A stretch of 14,922 bases of DNA from an uncultured Arcobacter sp. (GCA_913054415.1 CAJXII010000021.1:1-14922), one strand, 5' to 3'. Positions 6,550 to 14,739 are shown, numbered from the stretch's first letter. The notes: generated from the sequence alone by a model not told the origin. Made by a program: numbers and translations.

Positions 6550-6933
6550 ATGAAATTTAGTATAAATAACCCTTGTCCTTGTGGAAGTGGTATAAAATAT
6601 AAAAAATGTTGCGGTAAATATCACAAAGGTTTAGTGGCAAAAACAGCACTAGAACTTATGAAAAGCAGATATACAGCTTTTGCTATTGAAAAAATTGATT
6701 ATATTATAAAAACTTCTACTTTTCAAAAAGATTTTGATGATTTAAAATCTTTTAGTAAGAATTGTGAATTTAAAAAATTAGAAATTTTAGAATTTATAGA
6801 TGGCAATAGTGAAGCTTATGTAACATTTAGAGCTACTATATCTTGCGATACTCAAGATAATAGTTTTACAGAAAAAAGTAGATTTATCAAAGAAAATGGT
6901 AAATGGTATTATCAAAGCGGGCAGATTTTATAA
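6550..6933 (+). CDS. YchJ-like SEC-C motif protein
   Basis: The 127-residue protein starts with a SEC-C zinc-binding motif, NPCPCGSGIKYKKCCGKYH (about residues 7-25). An NTF2-like domain typical of the YchJ/UPF0225 family follows, with the conserved LMKSRYTAFA and the closing SRFIKENGKWYYQ. The second, C-terminal SEC-C motif found in E. coli YchJ is absent. The function of the family is not established, although SEC-C motifs bind zinc and often contact proteins or ribosomes. It lies between hypE and hypX. A promoter sits immediately upstream with no leader room. Confidence 0.85.
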   Translation: MKFSINNPCPCGSGIKYKKCCGKYHKGLVAKTALELMKSRYTAFAIEKIDYIIKTSTFQKDFDDLKSFSKNCEFKKLEILEFIDGNSEAYVTFRATISCDTQDNSFTEKSRFIKENGKWYYQSGQIL

Positions 6934-6969
6934 TGTCTGTTTATGATATTTTTAAATATAGGTATCAAA

Positions 6970-8640
6970 ATGAAAAAAATTAGTTTACTTATCACTACTT
7001 TTAACTCTATATCTCAAAGTTACTATACTATTTTAAAAAATAAAGGTTTTGCAGTAGATATAGTATATGCTATAAATGAAAAGCAAATGATAGACGAGAT
7101 TAAACAGTTTGATCCAAATATTATTATTTGTCCATTTTTAAAAAAATTTGTCCCTAAAGAGATTTTTACTACTTATCCAACTTTTATATTACACCCTGGT
7201 ATTATTGGAGATAAAGGAGCATATAGTATAGATAATGCTTTAAGGGAAAATAAAAAGCAATGGGGAGTAGTAATTTTAAGAGCAAATGATGATTTTGATG
7301 GTGGAGATATTTATGCAAGTGTAGATTTTGCTATGCAAGATACTACAAAATCAAGTATCTATAGAAATGAAACTTTTTATGCAAGTATAGATGCACTTGA
7401 GATATTACTTCAAAATTTAAAAGATAAAAACTTTACACCAATAAAACAACCAAATACTCAAATGCACACACAACTTACTCAAAAACACAGAGCTATAAAT
7501 TGGCAAAAAGATACAACTAAAAAAATTATAAAAAAAATAAATTTTAGTGATAGTTTTCCAGGAGTTTTAGATGAGATTTTAGGAGTAAAGTGCTATTTAT
7601 TTGGAGCTTTTGAAGATGAAAAATCAGCAAGTGATAAACCAAAAGAAATTTTAGCCAAAAGAGATGGAGCAATTTGTATTAGCACTATTGATGGCTGCTT
7701 ATGGATAACACATTTAAAAGAGATAAATAGATTTAAACTACCTGCTACTTATGTGCTAAAAGATAAGCTAAAAGGGATCAAAGAAAATAGATTACCACTT
7801 ATTTTTGATAAATCTTACAAAACATTTTATGAGATAAGTTGCGATATAAAAGATGATGTTGCATATTTGAGTTTTGATTTTTTAAATGGTGCATTTAGAG
7901 CAGAGCAATGTATGCGATTAAAATATGCTTTTGAGTATCTAAAAGAGCAAGTAAAAGTTATAGTGCTTTGTGGTGGAGATGATTTTTTTAGCAATGGAAT
8001 AAATCTAAATATTTTGGAAGATAGTGCAAAAAATGGTGAAGATGGTTGGAGTAATATCAATGCTATCAATGATTTGGTAAAAAGTATTATTTTTAGCCCT
8101 GAAGTTATCACGATTGCAAGTTTAAGTAAAAATGCAGGAGCTGGTGGGGTGTTTTTAGCAACAGCTTGTGATTTTGTAGTGGGACAAGATGGCAGAATTT
8201 TAAATCCACACTATAAAACTTTGGGACTTAGTGGAAGTGAATATCATACATATTCTTTACCTAAAAGAGTAGGGGAGCTAAAAGCAAAAGAACTTCTTGA
8301 AGCTTGTTTGCCAATAAATATGGCAAGTGCTTTAGATATGGGGCTTATTGATAAACTATTTAAAAAGCAAGATTACAAAAACAATCTTGAGCTTTTTTGT
8401 CAAAGTTTGATAAAGGATGAAGAAAAATATGATGATTTTATCTGGGATAAGGAAGATTTCTTAGAAGAAAATCAAAATTATATAGAACAATGCAAAGAAA
8501 ATGAGATAAAAATAATGTATGATGAGTTTTGGAAAGAGGATTCGATTTTTCATAAATTAAGATATGAATTTGTCTATAAAATCTGTTCAATTCAAACTCC
8601 TAAAAGATTAAAATGGTATAATACTTCGAAAGAATTATAA
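6970..8640 (+). CDS. hypX: HypX, CO-ligand synthesis enzyme for [NiFe]-hydrogenase maturation
   Basis: HypX makes the CO ligand of the hydrogenase iron from N10-formyl-tetrahydrofolate through formyl-CoA. The N-terminal half is a formyltransferase fold, starting MKKISLLITTFNS, with the active-site region LHPGIIGDKG (about residues 74-83) and FDGGDIY. A linker domain follows. The C-terminal half is an enoyl-CoA-hydratase-like domain with GGDDFFSNGINL and KNAGAGGVFLATACDFVVG. The protein has 556 residues from ATG 6970; an in-frame ATG at 6943 would add nine residues. I prefer 6970 because family members begin MKILL-like and a weak AGG lies upstream. A TATAAT at 6929-6934 overlaps the ychJ-like stop. 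The final YNTSKEL resembles part of the downstream antitoxin. Its presence points to maturation under oxic conditions. Confidence 0.93.
   Translation: MKKISLLITTFNSISQSYYTILKNKGFAVDIVYAINEKQMIDEIKQFDPNIIICPFLKKFVPKEIFTTYPTFILHPGIIGDKGAYSIDNALRENKKQWGVVILRANDDFDGGDIYASVDFAMQDTTKSSIYRNETFYASIDALEILLQNLKDKNFTPIKQPNTQMHTQLTQKHRAINWQKDTTKKIIKKINFSDSFPGVLDEILGVKCYLFGAFEDEKSASDKPKEILAKRDGAICISTIDGCLWITHLKEINRFKLPATYVLKDKLKGIKENRLPLIFDKSYKTFYEISCDIKDDVAYLSFDFLNGAFRAEQCMRLKYAFEYLKEQVKVIVLCGGDDFFSNGINLNILEDSAKNGEDGWSNINAINDLVKSIIFSPEVITIASLSKNAGAGGVFLATACDFVVGQDGRILNPHYKTLGLSGSEYHTYSLPKRVGELKAKELLEACLPINMASALDMGLIDKLFKKQDYKNNLELFCQSLIKDEEKYDDFIWDKEDFLEENQNYIEQCKENEIKIMYDEFWKEDSIFHKLRYEFVYKICSIQTPKRLKWYNTSKEL
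8614..8622 (+). promoter_or_regulatory. Extended -10 promoter of the toxin-antitoxin pair
   Basis: TGGTATAAT, a perfect extended -10, lies in the last codons of hypX. It would start transcription near 8629, giving a leader of about 25 bases with AAAGG before the antitoxin ATG. The -10 is embedded in GTATAATAC, a nine-base near-palindrome with symmetric arms, which might serve antitoxin autoregulation. Confidence 0.5.
8617..8634 (+). repeat. 18-base imperfect direct repeat, copy 1 (end of hypX)
   Basis: TATAATACTTCGAAAGAA matches a second copy at 8828-8845 inside the antitoxin gene at 16 of 18 positions, and in the same reading frame (YNTSKE in both proteins). It may mark a recombination joint formed when the toxin-antitoxin pair entered the operon. 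Confidence 0.4.
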
Positions 8641-8653
8641 AAAGGTTGCTCAA

Positions 8654-8947
8654 ATGATAAAAAGTGTAAGAAAACAAACTTCTATCAAAGTAGATCCAAT
8701 CGCTTGGGATAGTGCAAAAGAGATATTTTCAGGTTATGGTATAAGTGTAAGTGATGCAATAAATATCTTTTTAAACAAAGTTCAAAAAGTTGGTGGTCTT
8801 CCTTTTGAGATGAGAGATGAAGAGGTTTATAATACTTCTAAAGAGAAAATTTTAGAGGATTTAAAAGAAGCAGTTCAAGAGGTAAAACTTTATGAGCAAG
8901 GGAAAATAAAATTAAAAACTTTAGATGAAGTGCTTGAAGTATTATGA
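8654..8947 (+). CDS. RelB/DinJ-type antitoxin
   Basis: This 97-residue protein has the ribbon-helix-helix N-terminus of RelB/DinJ antitoxins: the strand KQTSIKVDP, then helices AWDSAKEIFSGYGIS and SDAINIFLNKV, then the family's GGLPFEM. The C-terminal half is charged and helical, as expected for the toxin-wrapping arm. It neutralises the toxin encoded next and probably represses their shared promoter. The ATGA overlap with the toxin gene is typical of type II pairs. AAAGG lies about nine bases before the ATG. It contains copy 2 of the 18-base repeat at 8828-8845 (VYNTSKEK). Confidence 0.88.
   Translation: MIKSVRKQTSIKVDPIAWDSAKEIFSGYGISVSDAINIFLNKVQKVGGLPFEMRDEEVYNTSKEKILEDLKEAVQEVKLYEQGKIKLKTLDEVLEVL
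8828..8845 (+). repeat. 18-base imperfect direct repeat, copy 2 (inside the antitoxin)
   Basis: TATAATACTTCTAAAGAG pairs with the copy at 8617-8634, with two differences. Here it encodes YNTSKE in the C-terminal arm of the antitoxin. Confidence 0.4.
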
Positions 8948-9261
8948 TTATAGAAGTTTCATCACAATTTGAAAAAGAGTTAAAACAACTTTTTAAAAAA
9001 TATAAAAAAATCAAGCAAGATTTACAAATATTTAAAAAAGAGCTTTTGGGTAATCCAATTCTTGGCACTTCTTTAGGTAATGATTGTTATAAAATTAGAA
9101 TACCAAACTCTTCAATTCCTACTGGAAAAAGTGGAGGGTTTAGGATCATTACATTAGTAAAAATTAAAAATGATAAAATAATTTTACTTACAATTTATAG
9201 TAAAACAGATAAAGAAAATATATCAAAAGAAGAATTAAATTTAATATTACAAAATTTATAA
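8944..9261 (+). CDS. RelE/ParE-superfamily toxin
   Basis: This 105-residue basic protein has the compact RelE/ParE layout: two N-terminal helices (SSQFEKELKQLFKKYKKIKQ), then strands with GTSLGNDCYKIRIP and GKSGGFRIITLV, ending in LLTIYSKTDKENIS. Family members act as ribosome-dependent mRNA endonucleases or gyrase poisons; which applies here is not evident. The ATG overlaps the antitoxin stop. hypA starts ten bases after its stop, so toxin expression may be tied to hypA by read-through. Confidence 0.87.
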   Translation: MIIEVSSQFEKELKQLFKKYKKIKQDLQIFKKELLGNPILGTSLGNDCYKIRIPNSSIPTGKSGGFRIITLVKIKNDKIILLTIYSKTDKENISKEELNLILQNL

Positions 9262-9270
9262 GGTGAAAAA

Positions 9271-9612
9271 ATGCACGAATATAGTATAGTCCAAAGTTTA
9301 TTAGATCAATGTGAAGATAATGCAAAAGCAAATAATGCTACAAAAGTAATGAAAGTGGTTGTAAAAATTGGAGTTATGAGTGGAATTGAGCCAGATCTGC
9401 TTCAAACTGCATTTGATACATTTAAAGAGGGAACCGTGTGTGAGGATTGTGAATATATACAAAATATTCAGCCTATAATCATAAAGTGTCATAAGTGTAA
9501 TCAAGAATCAACATTGGAAAAAAATGAATATTGTTGTCCGCATTGTCAGAGTATAGAACTTGATGTTATTGATGGGGAAGATTTGATACTTATGCAGTTG
9601 GAATTAGAATAG
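9271..9612 (+). CDS. hypA: Hydrogenase nickel metallochaperone HypA
   Basis: HypA binds nickel through its N-terminus and passes it with HypB to the hydrogenase large subunit. The protein begins MHEYSIVQ with nickel ligand H2. The structural zinc site is CHKC (C73, C76) and CPHC (C89, C92). There is an extra CEDC pair at C57-C60, outside the usual zinc site. At 113 residues the length is typical. AAGGTG precedes the ATG. It is the last plus-strand gene, separated from the rest of the hyp genes by the toxin-antitoxin pair. It converges on the flavoprotein gene, with 72 bases between and no convincing terminator. Confidence 0.96.
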   Translation: MHEYSIVQSLLDQCEDNAKANNATKVMKVVVKIGVMSGIEPDLLQTAFDTFKEGTVCEDCEYIQNIQPIIIKCHKCNQESTLEKNEYCCPHCQSIELDVIDGEDLILMQLELE

Positions 9613-9684
9613 AATTTTAAATAAAAGAGTAATTTTGCTATTTTAGGAGATTATAAATCGAGGCAGTTGGGAGAAATTAAGGGT

Positions 9685-10920
9685 TTAAGATAAAAGTTTG
9701 CCTGCTAAATAACCGCTGCTAAAAGCCCATTGTAGATTATAACCACCACATGGTCCATCTATATCTATAACCTCACCACAAAAATATAATCCTTTAGTGA
9801 GTTTACTTTGCATAGTTTTAGGATCTATCTCTTTTAAGCTAATACCACCTCTTGTGATCATAGCTTGTTTAAAACCATTGTGACCGATTATTGTAAATGG
9901 TGTAGACGTTAAAATCTGCACAAGTTGCTCTTTTTTGTCACCTTTTATTTTATTATATTTTATGGTTGGATCTATTTTTAAAAGTTTGAGAAACTCTATA
10001 GCTACAGATTTAGGGATCAAAGTTTGTAAGATTTGTAAAATATTTTTATTTGGATGAGATATAGAGTTTGATTTGAGATGTTGATATATCTGTTCTTGAT
10101 TTTTACCTTTTGTAAGATTTATTTTTATAGGCACCTGATCATAAGTATTTAGTAGCATACTAATCTCTCTTGCAAAATCTAATACAACAGGACCTCTTAA
10201 TCCATCATCTGTAAATATAAGATCCCCAGATGCTTTTAACTTTTTATATTTTGGTATATCTATTTTAATAGTAGTTTTTGGTATTGTATTAGCTTTGCAG
10301 TTTTTCACCCAACTCTCTTTTGTTTTTAGTGGCATCATAGCAGGTGCAAGTTGAGTAATAGTATGCCCAAATTGTTTGGCGATATTATATCCATCACCTG
10401 TTGCACCTAGTTTAGCATACCCTAAACCACCAGTAGCAATGATAAGATTTCTGGAAAAATATTTATCAGTTTTACTAGATACTAAAAAAATATCATCATT
10501 TTTGGATACTGAAGAAATAGCACAATTTAGTTGTAGTTTGATATCTAGTTGAGATAGTTTATTTTTAAAAGCATCTATGATTGTTTGAGAATTATGCCCA
10601 ATAGGAAAAACTCTAAAACCATCTTTGGCATCTGTTTTTATCCCAAGTGATTCAAAAAACTCAATAAGATTTTGTTGTGAAAAGGTATTTAGAGCATCTT
10701 GTATAAATCTTCCATTTTTGCCAAAATGCTCTATAAAAGTGTTTTGCGGTAGCTTATTGGTAAGATTACATCTACCACCGCCAGTAGCTTTGAGTTTTGT
10801 GCCAATATTTGGCATCTGTTCAACTAACAAAACCTCTTTATTATCAAGTTTTGCAATAATAGATGCTATAAGTCCAGAAGCACCAGCTCCTATTATTATA
10901 ACATCATATGTTTTAAGCAT
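9685..10920 (-). CDS. HI0933/YhiN-type NAD(P)/FAD-dependent oxidoreductase
   Basis: The 411-residue flavoprotein has an N-terminal Rossmann motif (IIIGAGASG, about residues 8-16) and an acidic E34 ending the second strand. The family block TGGGRCNLTN follows. Near the C-terminus is the second FAD-binding stretch, GLYFCGEVIDIDGPCGGYN. Members are widespread and often annotated as BaiN-like or aminoacetone-oxidase-like; the physiological substrate here is unknown. The ATG overlaps the typA stop by eight bases, so the two are probably co-transcribed. No strong ribosome-binding site is visible, consistent with coupled translation. Confidence 0.9.
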   Translation of the reverse strand: MLKTYDVIIIGAGASGLIASIIAKLDNKEVLLVEQMPNIGTKLKATGGGRCNLTNKLPQNTFIEHFGKNGRFIQDALNTFSQQNLIEFFESLGIKTDAKDGFRVFPIGHNSQTIIDAFKNKLSQLDIKLQLNCAISSVSKNDDIFLVSSKTDKYFSRNLIIATGGLGYAKLGATGDGYNIAKQFGHTITQLAPAMMPLKTKESWVKNCKANTIPKTTIKIDIPKYKKLKASGDLIFTDDGLRGPVVLDFAREISMLLNTYDQVPIKINLTKGKNQEQIYQHLKSNSISHPNKNILQILQTLIPKSVAIEFLKLLKIDPTIKYNKIKGDKKEQLVQILTSTPFTIIGHNGFKQAMITRGGISLKEIDPKTMQSKLTKGLYFCGEVIDIDGPCGGYNLQWAFSSGYLAGKLLS

Positions 10921-12727
10921 TCTTTTTTTGTTTTGCTTGTCTTCTTCTTAGACTTGGGTCTAATTCTCTTTTTCTAATTCTAATATTTGTAGGTGTAACT
11001 TCTACAATCTCATCATCCTCTATCCACTCTAGTGCTAACTCTAAACTAAGTTCTCTAGGTGGCACAAGTTTAATAGCTTCATCTGCTCCACTACTTCTTA
11101 CATTTGTAAGGTTTTTACCTTTGATTGGATTTACATCAAGATCATTTTCTCTTGAGTGTTCACCAATAATCATCCCATTATATACTTTATCTTGTGGTTT
11201 GATAAACATAATTCCTCTATCTTGTAGATTAAAAATAGAATATCCTACAGCTTCACCTGATTCCATAGAAACTAATGCACCATTTTTTCTACTTGTTACC
11301 GTTCCTGAATATGGTCTAAAATCTAAAAATGAGTGATTCATAACTCCTTCACCTTTAGTATCAGTTAAAAATTCTCCTCTATAACCAATCAAACCTCTAG
11401 CAGGTATTTCAAATTCAACTCTTGTTTGACCATCACCCATAGGCACCATATTTGTCATAATAGCTTTTCTTTTCCCTAAAGTTTCTATTACACTACCACT
11501 AAACTCATCAGGTATATCACAGATTAGATGTTCAAATGGTTCCATTTTTACACCATCAACCTCTTTTACGATAACTTCAGGTCGTGATATAGAAAATTCA
11601 AAACCTTCTCTTCTCATATTTTCAGCTAATATAGTGATCTGCAACTCTCCTCTTCCTTTTACTTCAAATGCAGCTTCCCCTTGTGGTTCATAAGCCATAG
11701 CAATATTTGTATTCATCTCAGCATCAAGTCTTTCTTGGATCTTATTTGAAGTTACATATTTACCTTCTGTTCCTGCTAATGGTGAATTATTTACAGCAAA
11801 TGTAACAGATAATGTTGGCTCTTCAATATGCATAGGATCTAGTGGCATAGGATTTGATGGATCACATAAACTATCTCCAACATCAATAGTTTCAAATCCA
11901 GCGATCGCTACAATATCACCATGACCAGCTTTATTAATATCCATTCTTTCTAAACCTTTAAATCCTATAAGTTTAGATACTCTACCTCTGATTTGCTCAC
12001 CATCTGCTTTTACAAGCATAACAGTTTCACCCATAGAGATTGTTCCGTTGAAAATTCTAGCAATACCAATTTTACCGATAAAATTATCATAATCAAGTGT
12101 AAAGATTTGAAGTTGTAATCCAGCATCATCACTACCTTTTGGTGCAGGAACTTCTTCTAAAATCATTTTAAATAATGGTTTTAAATCTTTATTTTCATCT
12201 TCAAGATTTTCTTTTGCATAACCATCTCTAGCAGCAGCATATACTACTGGGAACTCTAGTTGTTCTTCAGTTGCTCCCATTTGATCAAATAGATCAAAAA
12301 CTTCATCTACAACTCTATCTGGTTGAGCTGCTGGTTTATCTATTTTATTTACCACTACAATAGGTCTATGCCCTAACTCTAAAGCTTTTTTTACAACAAA
12401 TTTTGTTTGAGGCATAACCCCTTCTTGTGCATCTACAAGAAGTAAAACAGAATCAACCATTTTTAAAACTCGTTCAACCTCTCCACCAAAGTCAGCATGG
12501 CCTGGAGTGTCAATAATGTTAATTCTTATATTTTCATAATCAATAGCAGTATTTTTAGATAAGATCGTGATACCTCTTTCTTTTTCGATATCATTACTAT
12601 CCATCATTCTCTCTTCAGTTTCTACTCGTTCGTCAAATGTTCCTGATTGTTTTAGTAGCTCATCTACTAGTGTAGTTTTACCATGATCAACATGGGCAAT
12701 CACAGCAATATTTCTAATTTCTCTCAT
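10913..12727 (-). CDS. typA: Translational GTPase TypA/BipA
   Basis: TypA/BipA is a ribosome-associated GTPase of the EF-G type that assists ribosome assembly and stress adaptation. The 604-residue length is typical. The G domain shows AHVDHGKTT (11-19), RGITI, DTPGHADFGGE and NKID. It is followed by the beta-barrel, EF-G-like domains and the BipA-specific C-terminal region (RGLIGYRGEFLTDTKGEG, then IRSSGADEA-like NVRSSGADEA). AAGGA lies five bases before the ATG, with a TATAAT further upstream. Confidence 0.97.
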   Translation of the reverse strand: MREIRNIAVIAHVDHGKTTLVDELLKQSGTFDERVETEERMMDSNDIEKERGITILSKNTAIDYENIRINIIDTPGHADFGGEVERVLKMVDSVLLLVDAQEGVMPQTKFVVKKALELGHRPIVVVNKIDKPAAQPDRVVDEVFDLFDQMGATEEQLEFPVVYAAARDGYAKENLEDENKDLKPLFKMILEEVPAPKGSDDAGLQLQIFTLDYDNFIGKIGIARIFNGTISMGETVMLVKADGEQIRGRVSKLIGFKGLERMDINKAGHGDIVAIAGFETIDVGDSLCDPSNPMPLDPMHIEEPTLSVTFAVNNSPLAGTEGKYVTSNKIQERLDAEMNTNIAMAYEPQGEAAFEVKGRGELQITILAENMRREGFEFSISRPEVIVKEVDGVKMEPFEHLICDIPDEFSGSVIETLGKRKAIMTNMVPMGDGQTRVEFEIPARGLIGYRGEFLTDTKGEGVMNHSFLDFRPYSGTVTSRKNGALVSMESGEAVGYSIFNLQDRGIMFIKPQDKVYNGMIIGEHSRENDLDVNPIKGKNLTNVRSSGADEAIKLVPPRELSLELALEWIEDDEIVEVTPTNIRIRKRELDPSLRRRQAKQKKNA

Positions 12728-12756
12728 TTTTTTCCTTCAATATCTTATATTGGCGG

Positions 12757-12762
12757 ATTATA
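12757..12762 (-). promoter_or_regulatory. Probable -10 box of typA
   Basis: The minus strand carries TATAAT here, preceded by CGA rather than TGN. It would give a start near 12750 and a leader of about 23 bases containing AAGGA before the typA ATG. Confidence 0.45.
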
Positions 12763-12787
12763 TCGAAATATTGCTTAAAAAGTGTAG

Positions 12788-12907
12788 TTATCTTCCCGTT
12801 CTTACATCAACATAGTTTTGTGTTGCTTTTTTTGCTCCACCCATATTGCCTGTAGCTATCATATATATAACACCAGCTACAAATAAAAGTCCTATAAATT
12901 TCAACAT
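12788..12907 (-). CDS. 39-residue single-span membrane peptide
   Basis: On the minus strand an ATG at 12907 overlaps the argS stop by one base (TAATG). It is preceded by a consensus AAGGAGG six bases away, the strongest ribosome-binding site in this part of the window. The 39-residue product has a hydrophobic segment, MLKFIGLLFVAGVIYMIATG, then a glycine-basic tail with NYVDVRTGR. The signals point to a real gene coupled to argS. I do not recognise a family; a small membrane-associated regulator or assembly factor is possible. Its distance to typA leaves room for the typA promoter. Confidence 0.7.
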   Translation of the reverse strand: MLKFIGLLFVAGVIYMIATGNMGGAKKATQNYVDVRTGR

Positions 12908-14496
12908 TACATTACCTCCTTAGCTTTGATTCCTAAAAGTTTAAGTCCTGTTCTAATAGATAAAGATACCATACTTAAAGCTTTTAGATAAGCATCTTGT
13001 TCTTGTGTTCCTATAATTTTGTATTCAGTATAGAATTTATGTGTAGAAGCACTTAATGAATATAGATAATCTGTGATTTTTTGCATATCTCTTTTTGTAA
13101 ATGCTTCTTCTAAAATTGATGGCAATAAAAGTGCCTCATAAACTAAATCTTTTGTATCTTGGTTGATACCATCTGTAGATACCGATTTGACATCATCAAA
13201 TTGTTTATTCGCTTTTTTAAATAGTTGATTGATTCTAGCATGAGCATAGTTGATGTAAAAAATAGGATTTGAAGAATCTTGTTTTTTTAAAGTATCGATA
13301 TCAAACTCTAAGTGTGTATCACTTTTTTTAGTCAAAAAGATAAATCTTAAAGCATCTGAACCTATCTCTTTTGTAATATCACTCATAAGAATAACATTAC
13401 CTGCTCTTTTACTCATTTTATATGGTTGTTTATCTTTAAGCAAAGATACCATTTGAGATAAAATAATCTCTAATTTTTCTGGATCATTGCCCAAAAATTT
13501 AATAGCTGCTTTTACTCTAGTGATATATCCATGGTGATCTGCTCCCCATATATTGATATATCTATCATATTTTCTATCATATTTATTTTTGTGATATATT
13601 ATATCTCCAGCAAGATATGTAGGGATGCCATTATCTCTTACAACTACTCTATCTACATCATCCCCTAGTAAAGTTGATCTAATCCAAACTTTACCATCTT
13701 TTGTATAAAGACTATCATTTTGTTCTAAAACTTTTTTGGTCTCTTCCCAGCTAGAATATAGTGATTTTTCACTGATAAAATTATTAAATGTAATATCCAA
13801 ATCTTTTAGATCTTTTGTAATAATTTTTAAAACTTCATCTTTAGCAAGTGTAGTTAAAATCTCTTTTTTTGATGGATCATTAAAAACATCTTTACCATAT
13901 AGTTTGATAGCTTGTTGTGCTATATCTATTAGATAATCGCCTCTGTAATAATTCTCAGGGTATTGAACCTCTTCTTTGAGGATAAACTCTTTAGCTGCTA
14001 ATACAAGCGATGTATAAAGTAGATCCATTTGCGCACCAGCATCATTGATATAATACTCAGTGGTGATACCATACCCTAGATAATTTCCAATTCGTGCGAT
14101 AGTATCTCCAAGAATTGCACCTCTTGTATGACCTATATGTAAAGGTCCAGTAGGATTAGCACTTACATATTCTAAAAGTATCTTTTCCTCTTTATTGCAC
14201 CCTTTTGCAAAATCCTCTTTTAACTTTAAAGCAATATTGATTTTATCTTCAAGAAATTGTTGAGATAGTTTAAAATTGACAAATCCTTTTACAGCTTGAA
14301 CATCATCAAAAATATCACAATCTTGAAATTTACTAGCAATATCTTGAGCTATTTGCATAGGATTTTGCCTTAACTCTTTTGCCATAGAAAAAGCAACAGG
14401 TGTAGCAAAATGTCCCAACGATCTATCTTTTGGTTTTTCTAATACGACATCTTTAGCGATTTGATTTTTTATAGTCTCTTTTACAATATTGTGCAA
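12907..14496 (-). CDS. argS: Arginyl-tRNA synthetase
   Basis: ArgS attaches arginine to its tRNA. The class I signature is HIGH at residues 120-123, within ANPTGPLHIGHTRGA, and KMSK lies near residue 360 (PYKMSKRAGN). The N-terminal additional domain (about residues 1-105) and the C-terminal DALR anticodon-binding domain are present. At 529 residues it is full length. The start is TTG at 14496, with AGGGA six bases before it overlapping the tatA stop; no ATG fits. The argS-tatA order is known from Campylobacter. Confidence 0.97.
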   Translation of the reverse strand: MHNIVKETIKNQIAKDVVLEKPKDRSLGHFATPVAFSMAKELRQNPMQIAQDIASKFQDCDIFDDVQAVKGFVNFKLSQQFLEDKINIALKLKEDFAKGCNKEEKILLEYVSANPTGPLHIGHTRGAILGDTIARIGNYLGYGITTEYYINDAGAQMDLLYTSLVLAAKEFILKEEVQYPENYYRGDYLIDIAQQAIKLYGKDVFNDPSKKEILTTLAKDEVLKIITKDLKDLDITFNNFISEKSLYSSWEETKKVLEQNDSLYTKDGKVWIRSTLLGDDVDRVVVRDNGIPTYLAGDIIYHKNKYDRKYDRYINIWGADHHGYITRVKAAIKFLGNDPEKLEIILSQMVSLLKDKQPYKMSKRAGNVILMSDITKEIGSDALRFIFLTKKSDTHLEFDIDTLKKQDSSNPIFYINYAHARINQLFKKANKQFDDVKSVSTDGINQDTKDLVYEALLLPSILEEAFTKRDMQKITDYLYSLSASTHKFYTEYKIIGTQEQDAYLKALSMVSLSIRTGLKLLGIKAKEVM

Positions 14497-14505
14497 TCTA
14501 AATCC

Positions 14506-14739
14506 CTATGCAACAGTAGTTTTTTCTTCTGTTTTAGCTTCGATTTTTTCTTCAGGTTTTGCTTCAATTGTCTCTTTTGAAGTAGTAGCTATCTCAGGTT
14601 CATCTTCATTTACTGCTTTTTTGAAGTTTCTTATACCTTTTCCTATTCCACTTGCTAGTTCTGGTATCTTCTTTCCACCAAAAAGTAAAACAATAACAGC
14701 AACTACTACAAATAATTCCATTCCACTAGGTATTCCCAT
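14506..14739 (-). CDS. tatA: Twin-arginine translocase subunit TatA
   Basis: TatA forms the membrane-weakening or channel part of the Sec-independent translocase that exports folded proteins. These include the small subunits of [NiFe]-hydrogenases, which fits the hyp cluster in this window. The 77-residue protein has a transmembrane helix (about residues 6-20), the hinge FGGKKIPELA, an amphipathic helix (GIGKGIRNFKKAV) and an acidic-lysine tail with repeated EAK-type residues. AGGAGA lies five bases before the ATG. tatB and tatC are not in the window. Confidence 0.95.
   Translation of the reverse strand: MGIPSGMELFVVVAVIVLLFGGKKIPELASGIGKGIRNFKKAVNEDEPEIATTSKETIEAKPEEKIEAKTEEKTTVA

Noticed and set aside
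9613..9684. Intrinsic terminator between convergent hypA and the flavoprotein gene
   Set aside because: The best stem (AAAAGAG at 9623-9629 with CTATTTT at 9638-9644) has a mismatch and is nearly all A-T, and no T-run follows on either strand beyond the stem itself.
10625..10951. 108-codon plus-strand frame
   Set aside because: Antisense to the start of the flavoprotein gene, whose Rossmann motif clearly defines the coding strand.
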